From Bacillus salacetis (GTDB lineage: Bacteria > Bacillota > Bacilli > Bacillales > Bacillaceae_B), in NCBI RefSeq assembly GCF_003581585.1, contig NZ_QXIR01000002.1:186001-250000 (forward strand): 64,000 nucleotides of DNA. Direction: 5' to 3'. How positions within the stretch are numbered: position 1 is the stretch's first letter; each line of letters begins with the position of its first letter. The notes under the pieces are model-generated. The model searched no databases. It was not told the DNA's origin and saw nothing but the letters and a program-made list of their open reading frames with translations. The translations under genes were made by a program, and so were the position numbers. Positions 52,490-60,416 of the stretch are shown one piece after another.

Positions 52490-53317
52490 ATGAAAAAATT
52501 TGCTCTCATCCTTCTTATATTGTTTCTCCTTTCAGAGCTGCACATTGACAATGCTTTCGGGAAAACTGCACCGGTGATTGATTACCGGATCGATACGATT
52601 CCCTGGGAAGAAGTCGATGAACTTCTCCCGCGCAACTCGCTGTTTACTGTCATTGACGTGGAATCCGGGAAAAGTTTTCGGGTTCAGAGAAGAGCAGGAA
52701 GCAGCCATGCCGACGTACAGCCGTTAACTCATAGAGACACCAAGATCATGAAAGAAATTTACAGCGGCAGCTGGAGCTGGAAACGGAGAGCCATTTTGGT
52801 CCATTCGGAGAACCATCTCATTGCTGGCTCTATGCATGGAATGCCTCATGGTGCGGGAGCTTTGCAAAACGGATTCCCGGGCCATTTCTGCATCCACTTC
52901 AAGGGCAGCACCACCCATAAGACGCATTCACCTGACTTTTCTCACCAATTAATGATACTGAAAGCCGGCGGTAAATTGGATACATTTCTATCCGGTCTCC
53001 AGCCACAGACATTAGTGGAAGCATTCCTGGCAGGAGTGAAAAATGGTGATTTGGATCTGGTTAGAAAAACACTTACAGTTCACCAGACAGACTTGAAGGT
53101 TTTCGAAGAGATAGAGACCATTAAATGGCGGATAAGCTCAGACAAAAGCACTGAGGCTTCTTCTCTTGTCCGGGAAGTCAGGACAGACCTTCAAGTGTTC
53201 TTGAAAGAAAGGGGGCCATTGAGTGCCAAAGTTACCTTTACAGTCGCTAAAGCCTCTCCTTCATCACCATGGAAAGTTGATGGCACTCCCCTTTTAACAA
53301 TTTTAAATCAAAACTAA
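52490..53317 (+). CDS. secreted protein with possible L,D-transpeptidase-like core
   Basis: 275 residues with a cleavable-type signal peptide (1-24, cleavage near NAFG-KT). The middle contains SFRVQRRAGSSHADVQPL and a His/Cys-rich stretch HGMPHGAGALQNGFPGHFCI then HF, a histidine-glycine-cysteine arrangement that recalls L,D-transpeptidases but is not the classical motif. ATG follows CGGAG. It is followed 13 bp later by a VanW gene, so both act on the cell envelope. I do not know the family name. Confidence 0.65.
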   Translation: MKKFALILLILFLLSELHIDNAFGKTAPVIDYRIDTIPWEEVDELLPRNSLFTVIDVESGKSFRVQRRAGSSHADVQPLTHRDTKIMKEIYSGSWSWKRRAILVHSENHLIAGSMHGMPHGAGALQNGFPGHFCIHFKGSTTHKTHSPDFSHQLMILKAGGKLDTFLSGLQPQTLVEAFLAGVKNGDLDLVRKTLTVHQTDLKVFEEIETIKWRISSDKSTEASSLVREVRTDLQVFLKERGPLSAKVTFTVAKASPSSPWKVDGTPLLTILNQN

Positions 53318-53330
53318 CGAGGTGAAATTT

Positions 53331-54212
53331 TTGAAGCTACTTCTGTCATTCTTAATCGCAGCCCAAATCCATACTGCCCCCATAAAGTTGAAGATAGAAA
53401 ATGAAGATGAGACAATCACAGATGTGAACCGGTCAGATTATGAGATGAATCCATATCCCGATTATATAATCAACGAACAAAAGCTGAATGATCTAATCTC
53501 TAATGTAAATCAGCAAGTATCCAGGGAACCTGTCGATGCAGCGCTTAATAATTATGGTGCTATTATCAGTGAAAAAACAGGGAAGACTGTTGATGAGATA
53601 AAGTTCAAAAAAGCATTTTATAAAGCTTTTTACAAAAACAGGGATACCTCGTTCAAGATTCCATTCAAACCAGTGTATCCTAAAGTTGATAGTGAATTGC
53701 TTGAAAGAATTAAGCGAAAAAGAATAAGCCATTATGTCACATATTTTAACAGCAGAAATAAAGAGAGGGTCCATAATATCAAACTTGCTTCCGAAGCAAT
53801 CAACAACCAAGTCGTTTTTCCAGGAGAGACCTTCTCCTTTAACAAAGTAGTAGGAAAACGGACTGCTTCAAAAGGCTATCTCCCAGCCCCTGTAATTGTA
53901 AGAGGTGAATTGACGGAAGGGGTGGGAGGAGGGATCTGCCAGGTCTCATCCACTCTGTTCAATGCGGTTGACCGGGCGGGAGTGAAAATTATCGAAAGAT
54001 ATTCCCACAGCAGGCGGGTACCTTATGTTCCTCCGAAAAGAGATGCTACCGTAAGCTGGTATGGTCCGGACTTCACCTTTCAAAACCAGCATAACCAGCC
54101 GCTTTTGATCAGGTCAATTGTGACCGGGGGCCAGATGATCATCATGATATTCTCCTCTGAAGATTTGGACTACAAGCGTAAAGAAATACAAAGGGCACCT
54201 ATAAATAATTAA
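53331..54212 (+). CDS. VanW-family protein
   Basis: About 293 residues: a short hydrophobic signal (1-15) and a C-terminal VanW domain (about 150-290) with FPGETFSFNKVVGKRT, GGGICQVSSTLFNA and SHSRRV. VanW proteins occur near cell-wall genes, but their activity is unknown. TTG at 53331 follows AGGTG; a GTG at 53322 overlaps it. It is in an operon with the secreted protein 13 bp upstream. Its C-terminus is followed by MITE copy J. Confidence 0.85.
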   Translation: MKLLLSFLIAAQIHTAPIKLKIENEDETITDVNRSDYEMNPYPDYIINEQKLNDLISNVNQQVSREPVDAALNNYGAIISEKTGKTVDEIKFKKAFYKAFYKNRDTSFKIPFKPVYPKVDSELLERIKRKRISHYVTYFNSRNKERVHNIKLASEAINNQVVFPGETFSFNKVVGKRTASKGYLPAPVIVRGELTEGVGGGICQVSSTLFNAVDRAGVKIIERYSHSRRVPYVPPKRDATVSWYGPDFTFQNQHNQPLLIRSIVTGGQMIIMIFSSEDLDYKRKEIQRAPINN

Positions 54213-54254
54213 TAAAAGCTGTAATCTGTAATTGTAAATTCCGCTCTAAGTAAA

Positions 54255-54430
54255 GGTTTTTGCGGATAAGTTGTTCCAATTTAATAAGAATTCCATCTAA
54301 TATCCTGGTAATCCACCGGAAAAGGCCCCGGTTAGAAGGAAAGAAAAGAACTGTCCGTTCTCTTTCGGGAGTAAACGTTGTAATACCGGAAAAGCCGCTT
54401 CCTGGATTTTTCGAAAGCATGGAAGATACC
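54255..54430 (-). mobile_element. MITE-like dispersed element, copy J (decayed)
   Basis: Reverse copy: GGTTTTTGCGGATAAGTTG, GAAGGAAAGAAAAGAACTG, CCTGGATTTTTCGAAAGCA are recognisable. The far end is shortened and the flanking duplication is lost. It lies 43 bp after the VanW stop. Confidence 0.65.
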
Positions 54431-54549
54431 TCCTGCTAAGAATGCAGCATCCATCTCCCACAAACTGCTTTTGGCATATACTGTTAATAATGTATGCTAT
54501 AATGAATATATTCTGAATATAGTCAATAAACAGTTTGTAAGGAGGAAGA

Positions 54550-55059
54550 ATGTATCTATATCTTGGATTTGCTGTACTGTTACTAAATCTTGTCTTTCTG
54601 CTCGCAAAGTGGCTCACTCCTGAATCTGAGCTATTGAATAGTTTTAAAAAGACCTCCCATTTTTGGTGGACCCAGGTTGCTTTGTTTCTGGTTTCCATCG
54701 TTATTATCAGTGCCCATTACTACGGACTTTCAAAGGCCGAGTGGTATACCAGCCCCATGTTCGAAATGGATTCGATGCTTTACACCGGTGAAAAGAATGG
54801 ACCCGCAATCCAGCATGAAGAGTTTCCTTACACAAATAGTCCATTTGAAACGGAAGTTTTCATCCCTGGCAGCAGTGATGGAGAGGCAGCAGTATTAAAC
54901 CTCACTTCTAAAAAAGGGAAATCACTTAAACCGATAACAGTCAGGTTGAATAACCAAAGAGCGCCTCTCCTCCTAAAATTCCCTGAGAATGGACTATGGA
55001 AAATCACTATTAATTACGACAAAAATGACACGGGCCCGATTGTGGTAGAAGTAAAATAA
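54550..55059 (+). CDS. membrane protein of unknown function
   Basis: 169 residues: two membrane helices (about 2-19 and 38-58) and a C-terminal region of about 110 residues outside, beta-rich, with an immunoglobulin-like alternation (EAAVLNLTSKKGKSLKPITV). ATG follows AAGGAGG. Terminator directly downstream. I recognise no family. Confidence 0.6.
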   Translation: MYLYLGFAVLLLNLVFLLAKWLTPESELLNSFKKTSHFWWTQVALFLVSIVIISAHYYGLSKAEWYTSPMFEMDSMLYTGEKNGPAIQHEEFPYTNSPFETEVFIPGSSDGEAAVLNLTSKKGKSLKPITVRLNNQRAPLLLKFPENGLWKITINYDKNDTGPIVVEVK

Positions 55060-55092
55060 GAAGGCAGCGTAATGCAGCCTTCTTAAAATTTT
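55058..55092. terminator. bidirectional terminator
   Basis: AAGAAGGC pairs with GCCTTCTT around AGCGTAATGCA, followed by AAAATTTTC. Convergent genes on either side. Confidence 0.75.
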
Positions 55093-55098
55093 CACTAC

Positions 55099-55740
55099 TT
55101 AAAAATTGTATTTTTCCAGTGGAGAAATGTCTCCTGCTTCCCCGTAGGTCAGTATTCTTAGAAATTCTCCCCATACCCTTTTCCGGCCCAGATCGGACAA
55201 GCTCCAGGTCTCCCTGTTCACCTTGATACCATTATACTCTGCATCAAAAGAAAAGGGGATATACTCAATCCCTTCACCCAAATGCTTTCTCAGCGTTCTT
55301 TCCTGCCTTCCTGCTGCATGGCTTTTACATATGTAAAGCAACTGTTCCGTTACTGTGAAATCATACACCTCTTTGGCATACAGTACATTTTCCAATGAAT
55401 TCGTGGACCTGTCTTCATAAACAATCCGTTCCCTGGGAATCCCTGCATTAAGAAGATGGGAAATAATCACGTGGGCCTCTTTACGAGAACCATCAATCCA
55501 CTCAGGATGCGGGACGGCAGTCGGACTCTTCCCTCCGGTAACGATGATATTCCTGCACAATCCCATTTCGAATGCTTCAATCGCCTTTGTCCAGTGTCCT
55601 GGATGGGTCCCGCTGAATATAAACATCGCATTGCTTCTCTTTACTTCTTTTCTTTTGCCAAATACAATTTCAGTCAAATCGCTGATCTTCCGTTCATTTA
55701 ATTTTGGAACTGCAGCTTCTTTCGATATAATCGGTTTCAT
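55099..55740 (-). CDS. YdcF/DUF218-family protein
   Basis: 213 residues of the DUF218 (YdcF/ElyC) fold: AMFIFSGTHPGHWTKAIEAF, NIIVTGGKS and EDRSTNSLENVLYAKE. There is no membrane anchor, so it is a cytoplasmic YdcF-type protein that may bind nucleotide or SAM; role unknown. The frame opens at 55767; ATG at 55740 follows GGAGGAG. Single gene. Confidence 0.85.
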   Translation of the reverse strand: MKPIISKEAAVPKLNERKISDLTEIVFGKRKEVKRSNAMFIFSGTHPGHWTKAIEAFEMGLCRNIIVTGGKSPTAVPHPEWIDGSRKEAHVIISHLLNAGIPRERIVYEDRSTNSLENVLYAKEVYDFTVTEQLLYICKSHAAGRQERTLRKHLGEGIEYIPFSFDAEYNGIKVNRETWSLSDLGRKRVWGEFLRILTYGEAGDISPLEKYNF

Positions 55741-55854
55741 ATTCTTTTCTCCTCCTCTATTTTTCAATTTTATCCTGTTTTATTCATGTTTACAATATTT
55801 TTTCATTAAAATAAAGAACAAACATGAATAAAAAAGCTCAATCTATAAAAAAAA

Positions 55855-55886
55855 CAAAAAAGCGAGTCCAAGGACTCGCTTATAGT
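55855..55886 (-). terminator. intrinsic terminator of the mcc operon
   Basis: AAGCGAGTCC pairs with GGACTCGCTT, followed on the minus strand by TTTTTGTTTTTTTT. Confidence 0.88.
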
Positions 55887-55895
55887 AACTGCATA

Positions 55896-57032
55896 TTATT
55901 TATCTAATGCCTGCCCTACATCTTCAATAAGATCTTCAACATCTTCCAACCCTATGGAAACGCGCACCAGGCCATCAGTGATTCCCAGTTCCGCTCTTCT
56001 CTCTGCTGGAATGGAAGCATGCGTCATCTTGGCAGGAACGGAAATCAGGCTCTCAACCGCACCGAGACTTTCTGCTAATGTAAAATAGCGTACATTTGTT
56101 AAAAGCTTATCGGCGTTTTTCTCACTGCCGACATCGAAGGATATCATACCGCCAGCTCCCCGGGCCTGTTTGCTGTGCACCTCACTGCCTTTATGAGAAT
56201 CAAGGCCGGGATAATAAATAGTGCTGACCTTAGGATGGTTCTGCAGGAACTCAATGAACCTTTTTGTGTTGGCTTCGATTTCTTCCATTCGGATTCCGAG
56301 TGTCTTGATTCCTCTCATCAACAGCCATGAATCCTGCGGTCCAAGAATTGCACCTGCAGAATTCTGAACAAAGTGAAGGTCTTCCGCAAGCTGAGCGGAA
56401 TCGACAACAACCAAACCGGCTACAACATCACTGTGGCCGCCAAGATACTTGGTGGCACTGTGCAGCACAATGTTTGCTCCCTGATCGATAGGATTCTGCC
56501 AATACGGGGTGCTGAAAGTGTTATCCACAATAAATAATAAATCATTTTCTTTCGCAATACCCGATACAGCCTGCAGGTCAGTGATTTTCAAAAGAGGATT
56601 AGTCGGTGTTTCAATATAAATCGCCTTAGTGTTTGACTGTATTGCTTCTTTAATCTTATCAGTATCGGACGTATCGACAAATGAAACAGAAAGGTCAAAA
56701 CGGTTCATCACTTTTGAAATCAGACGATATGTACCACCATACACATCATCTGTGAAAATAATATGGTCACCTGCTTTGAACAGCATCAACAAGGAGGTGA
56801 TCGCACCCATTCCCGATCCGAAAGCAAACCCTGAATGCCCTCCTTCAATATCTGCAATCAATGTTTCAAGCGCATGTCGCGTCGGATTGCCAGTACGTGA
56901 ATATTCAAACCCTCGATGCTTCCCTACACCATCTTGCTTATATGTGCTAACCTGATAAATCGGGACTGAAACAGCACCAGTTTGTTCGTCTCCCGTTATC
57001 CCGCCGTGTATTAATTTTGTTTTTCTTCTCAT
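55896..57032 (-). CDS. mccB: cystathionine gamma-lyase / homocysteine desulfhydrase MccB
   Basis: 378 residues of the Cys/Met metabolism PLP family; the PLP lysine lies in SATKYLGGHSD and the start MRRKTKLIHGG is typical. MccB (YrhB) cleaves cystathionine to cysteine in reverse transsulfuration. The frame opens at 57047, overlapping mccA; ATG at 57032 follows GAGGAGTGAG and is four bases after the mccA stop. Last gene of yrrT-luxS-mccA-mccB. Confidence 0.93.
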   Translation of the reverse strand: MRRKTKLIHGGITGDEQTGAVSVPIYQVSTYKQDGVGKHRGFEYSRTGNPTRHALETLIADIEGGHSGFAFGSGMGAITSLLMLFKAGDHIIFTDDVYGGTYRLISKVMNRFDLSVSFVDTSDTDKIKEAIQSNTKAIYIETPTNPLLKITDLQAVSGIAKENDLLFIVDNTFSTPYWQNPIDQGANIVLHSATKYLGGHSDVVAGLVVVDSAQLAEDLHFVQNSAGAILGPQDSWLLMRGIKTLGIRMEEIEANTKRFIEFLQNHPKVSTIYYPGLDSHKGSEVHSKQARGAGGMISFDVGSEKNADKLLTNVRYFTLAESLGAVESLISVPAKMTHASIPAERRAELGITDGLVRVSIGLEDVEDLIEDVGQALDK

Positions 57033-57036
57033 GATC

Positions 57037-57954
57037 TCACTCCTCATAAATTCCTTGACTTAAATACCGTTCACTGCTGTCAGGGAAGATGGTAACAATA
57101 TTCGTTCCCTTTTCCGCTTTTTTCGCTTCCTCCAAAGCAGCTGCAAATGCTGCACCGGAGGAACTGGCTACAAGAAGCCCTTCTTTAAGTGCCAGTTCCC
57201 TTAGCGCCGCAAAAGCAGTGCCATCACTGATTGTATAGATGCCGTCAAAATAACTTGTATCCATGTAAGATGGCAAAAATTCCATACCGATTCCTTCAGT
57301 CTTGTGCGGACCTGGGGCACCGCCATTGAGAATCGAACCCTCGGGTTCAACAATAACGGCCTTCACCCCGGGAATTTTCTCCTTTAAATATCTTGCGGTC
57401 CCCATAAAGGTGCCGCCAGTTCCTCCCCCTGCCACAAAAATATCCACTTTTCCTTCTAAAGCTTCATGGATTTCAGGGCCAAGGGTTTCATAGTAGGTTT
57501 CAGGATTAGAAGGGTTTCCGAATTGCTGAGGACAGTAAGAGCCTTCAATTTCACGATTGAGTTCCTTCGCCTTTTGAATGGCACCTTTCATCCCGGATTC
57601 TGTGGCGGTATTAACCACCTCTGCCCCCAATGCACGCATGAGCGTTTGTTTTTCCACACTGAATTTTTCAGGGACCACGAAGATGACCTTATAACCCTTC
57701 CCGACGGCCGCAAGGGCGACCCCTATACCAGTATTTCCTGCTGTAGGTTCTATTATCGTTCCTCCAGGCTTTAAAGCACCCTTTTTTTCAGCACTTTCAA
57801 TCAGCTTCTTGCCCAGACGGTCCTTGATGCTTCCTCCCGGGTTGAAGTATTCCAGTTTAGCAAATATCCGCACACCATCAGGGAGCCCCATCCTTGTTAG
57901 TTCTACCAATGGGGTGCGCCCTATCAGCTCTTGTACACTTTTAACATAATTCAA
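57037..57954 (-). CDS. mccA: O-acetylserine-dependent cystathionine beta-synthase MccA
   Basis: 305 residues of the PLP type-II family with the PLP lysine in GGSIKDRLG, the substrate loop PTAGNTGIG and GGGTGGTFMG. MccA (YrhA) joins O-acetylserine and homocysteine to cystathionine. TTG start at 57954 follows AAGGGGAG, 15 bp after luxS. Its position beside mccB and yrrT distinguishes it from the cysteine synthase CysK. Confidence 0.93.
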   Translation of the reverse strand: MNYVKSVQELIGRTPLVELTRMGLPDGVRIFAKLEYFNPGGSIKDRLGKKLIESAEKKGALKPGGTIIEPTAGNTGIGVALAAVGKGYKVIFVVPEKFSVEKQTLMRALGAEVVNTATESGMKGAIQKAKELNREIEGSYCPQQFGNPSNPETYYETLGPEIHEALEGKVDIFVAGGGTGGTFMGTARYLKEKIPGVKAVIVEPEGSILNGGAPGPHKTEGIGMEFLPSYMDTSYFDGIYTISDGTAFAALRELALKEGLLVASSSGAAFAAALEEAKKAEKGTNIVTIFPDSSERYLSQGIYEE

Positions 57955-57969
57955 GGCAAGCTCCCCTTA

Positions 57970-58437
57970 TCAAGCGAATACTTCAGTCCATTCATCCCTT
58001 TTTTCAAGCATGTCATTAGCGAGCTCTTTTGCGCCTTCAAGGCTGTGACTCGCTGCGAATCCGCACTGGACTTCATTGCATGCAGGAACTTCCGTGGCTT
58101 CAAGGACATCCTTCAATGTATTCTCAATGACATCCAGGACAGTATCATAACTGTCATCGTTCAAGATAGTGATATAGAATCCTGTTTGGCATCCCATGGG
58201 TCCTATATCGACAATTCTGTCATGATGATTCCTGCTGAACTCTGCCATCATATGCTCAAGGGAATGCAAGGCAGGCATCTTCATATATTCTTTGTTAGGC
58301 TGCTTTATCCGGAAATCATATTTATAAATCTTATCTCCGCTTTGTCCTTCCGTGATTCCAACAAGTCTTACATATGGTGCTTTTACTTTTGTATGATCCA
58401 GGTTGAAACTTTCTACATTCATTTTAGGCATAACCAT
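57970..58437 (-). CDS. luxS: S-ribosylhomocysteine lyase LuxS
   Basis: 155 residues with the metal site HSLEHMM (about residue 56) and [10 protein letters not shown], plus [12 protein letters not shown]. LuxS splits S-ribosylhomocysteine into homocysteine and the precursor of autoinducer AI-2. ATG at 58437 or 58431 is possible; the latter gives the usual MPxxxVESF start. In B. subtilis luxS is elsewhere and mtnN fills this operon position, so here LuxS feeds homocysteine straight to MccA. Confidence 0.95.
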   Translation of the reverse strand: MVMPKMNVESFNLDHTKVKAPYVRLVGITEGQSGDKIYKYDFRIKQPNKEYMKMPALHSLEHMMAEFSRNHHDRIVDIGPMGCQTGFYITILNDDSYDTVLDVIENTLKDVLEATEVPACNEVQCGFAASHSLEGAKELANDMLEKRDEWTEVFA

Positions 58438-58519
58438 CTCTCACTTTCCTTTTATTTTTGGAGAAGGGCAGAAACTTTCATCAGGTGAATCCCCAAAGAG
58501 TTCTGCCCTATACTTTCTG

Positions 58520-59164
58520 TCATTGTTTCGTTGCTGTCATAATCCAAACATACTTATTTTTCTGAATAAATTCAACTGAAAACCCATGCCTCTCACACAT
58601 TGCCCTCAACGTTTCCAAATAGGTGTAATGCTCACTGTTCAAGTCATCCACCAGGTTGTTAAAGTAAGATGCAATCGCATGTTCCATGATTCCTCTTTTT
58701 GCCGCTTCATCTTTAAAGACTGTATCCGCAAATACAATGACCCCATCTGCAGGCAGGATCCTGCTGTACTTTCCAATTGCTTTTTCCTTTTCAGGGTCAG
58801 TCAGGTGATGAAAGGCATAAGAGCTGACAATGGAAGTGATCTGCAAATCAGGCACCGGGAAATCGAGAAAATCTCCGTCCTTGATTTTCGCCTCAGGTAC
58901 TTTGAGTTGACCGATTTTCAACATCTCCTCTGAAGGCTCGATCCCAAATACATTATATCCCCTGTTCACCAGTTTTCTTGTGAGGTTGCCGGTCCCCACA
59001 CCAAATTCCAACACATTTGGACCTTTGGTATTCCTAACGACCGACTGAAGAATATCCTCATAATTCTCAAATACTTCTCTATATTCAATATCTCCATCTT
59101 CAGAAACCGTCTGATCATAAGTTTGGGCCCAGTTATTGAATAAATCAACGAATTCTCGACTCAT
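58520..59164 (-). CDS. yrrT: YrrT-type SAM-dependent methyltransferase
   Basis: 214 residues, class-I methyltransferase with the SAM loop VLEFGVGTGNLT and FGIEPSEEML. The start MSREFVDLFNNWAQTYD matches YrrT, the first gene of the B. subtilis methionine-to-cysteine operon. Its methyl acceptor is unknown. A GGGCAGAA/TTCTGCCC stem-loop (58466-58507) lies between it and luxS. Promoter region upstream could not be fixed. Confidence 0.9.
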   Translation of the reverse strand: MSREFVDLFNNWAQTYDQTVSEDGDIEYREVFENYEDILQSVVRNTKGPNVLEFGVGTGNLTRKLVNRGYNVFGIEPSEEMLKIGQLKVPEAKIKDGDFLDFPVPDLQITSIVSSYAFHHLTDPEKEKAIGKYSRILPADGVIVFADTVFKDEAAKRGIMEHAIASYFNNLVDDLNSEHYTYLETLRAMCERHGFSVEFIQKNKYVWIMTATKQ

Positions 59165-59389
59165 TAGTTATCACCCTTGTCTTTTCTAATAAACCCGATA
59201 AGAATACTCAGATTTACTGCTGAAACTAATGATACCATAAGAATTTCAAAAAATAAATCAGCAAATACCCATTATTAATAAAAATAATAAGGAAAAAGTG
59301 AATAACCGGACGTGATACTTCAAAGGATAGATAGGAAATACACCTGCAGGCTTAGCGGTTTCATTCGTGTAAGGAGGTAACCAAGAGTC

Positions 59390-60229
59390 GTGAAACGAAT
59401 CAATAAAAATTCCAAGCCCTTTATTTTGTTATCCATCATTCATCTCTTACTGCTGCTTTTGACCTTAATAAAAAAACGCGAACGGCGTACGCTCATTCTT
59501 TTGCTATCCAATATCAGCTTTGCCTATATATTTGAATATTTCGTGTTCAACGTTTTCGAATCGTATCGATATAACCCGAAAATCCTTAAGAAGAGGCAGC
59601 TTGATAATGCTTTGGGTGCCCTCCTTTCACAGGCCATTTATGTACCAATATCAGCAACATTTCTTACTGCCTTCGGGCTTGGATGGATTTGGAAGGTCAT
59701 CTTTACGGCTTATTTTCACGTTATCGAAATTCATTTCCTAAATCTGAATAATTACAAACTTCATTGGTGGAAACCTATTTATACCACTTTGCTGCTCCCT
59801 GTCTATTTCAATATCAGCGATTTCTGGGATAAGAACCTTGCACTGAAGAAGAAAAGCTTCTACTGGCTCTCGACTTATTTATCTTCCGGTGTTGTGGCAA
59901 AAACACTATTTTTCACTATTGATGTGTATAAAAAACAAAAAATCGGTTTAGGAAGATTCCATACCTGGAAGGAACATTTCTTGATTTCCCCTTTATACAT
60001 GTTCATTTTTTCTGCGATTGCTATTCTGCCGGCCATCAAAAATAAACTAAGCGTGAAGGCCTTGACGTTTTTATTAATGATGCTTATGAATTATCTCCTG
60101 GCCTGTTTAAAAATCATAAATAAGAGTAGCACATTCGTTCAAGTAACTCTTCAGAACATCTTTATGATTTATCTGACTCCTCTTATAAAATCCTATATCT
60201 TCGAAAAAAAGAAGACTGAAACAACTTGA
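59390..60229 (+). CDS. integral membrane protein, unknown
   Basis: 279 residues, about eight membrane helices with basic loops (NSKPF, KKRERR, KKKSFYW). GTG start at 59390 follows GGAGG at a long spacing (13 bases). I recognise no family. A terminator hairpin overlaps its stop codon. The basic loops suggest a cytoplasmic-in N-terminus. Confidence 0.6.
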   Translation: MKRINKNSKPFILLSIIHLLLLLLTLIKKRERRTLILLLSNISFAYIFEYFVFNVFESYRYNPKILKKRQLDNALGALLSQAIYVPISATFLTAFGLGWIWKVIFTAYFHVIEIHFLNLNNYKLHWWKPIYTTLLLPVYFNISDFWDKNLALKKKSFYWLSTYLSSGVVAKTLFFTIDVYKKQKIGLGRFHTWKEHFLISPLYMFIFSAIAILPAIKNKLSVKALTFLLMMLMNYLLACLKIINKSSTFVQVTLQNIFMIYLTPLIKSYIFEKKKTETT

Positions 60230-60252
60230 ACAGTTGCATCAGTCTTCTTTTC
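60206..60252 (+). terminator. intrinsic terminator overlapping the stop codon
   Basis: AAGAAGACTGA pairs with TCAGTCTTCTT, followed by TTCGTTTT. The stem begins inside the last codons of the membrane protein. Confidence 0.75.
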
Positions 60253-60256
60253 GTTT

Positions 60257-60410
60257 TGCTCTTTTCGCAAAATTTGCTGCTTTTTCAAACAAATTTCAAA
60301 TACTCAGCCGGAAATTCACCTAAATGGCTCTGTAAGCAGGAAAAAAGGAGTAAGAGGAAAATCCATCCATTGGGATTCCCCCTCAAGCAGCTATATTTGC
60401 GAAGAGAGCC
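60257..60410 (-). mobile_element. MITE-like dispersed element, copy K (154 bp)
   Basis: Reverse copy: TGCTCTTTTCGCAAAATTTG at left, ATATTTGCGAAGAGAGCC at right. Flanks TTTCGTTT (60249-60256) and TTTCATTT (60411-60418) are an 8-bp duplication with one change. The right duplication overlaps the stop codon of gudB (60417-60419). Confidence 0.82.
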
Positions 60411-60416
60411 TTTCAT

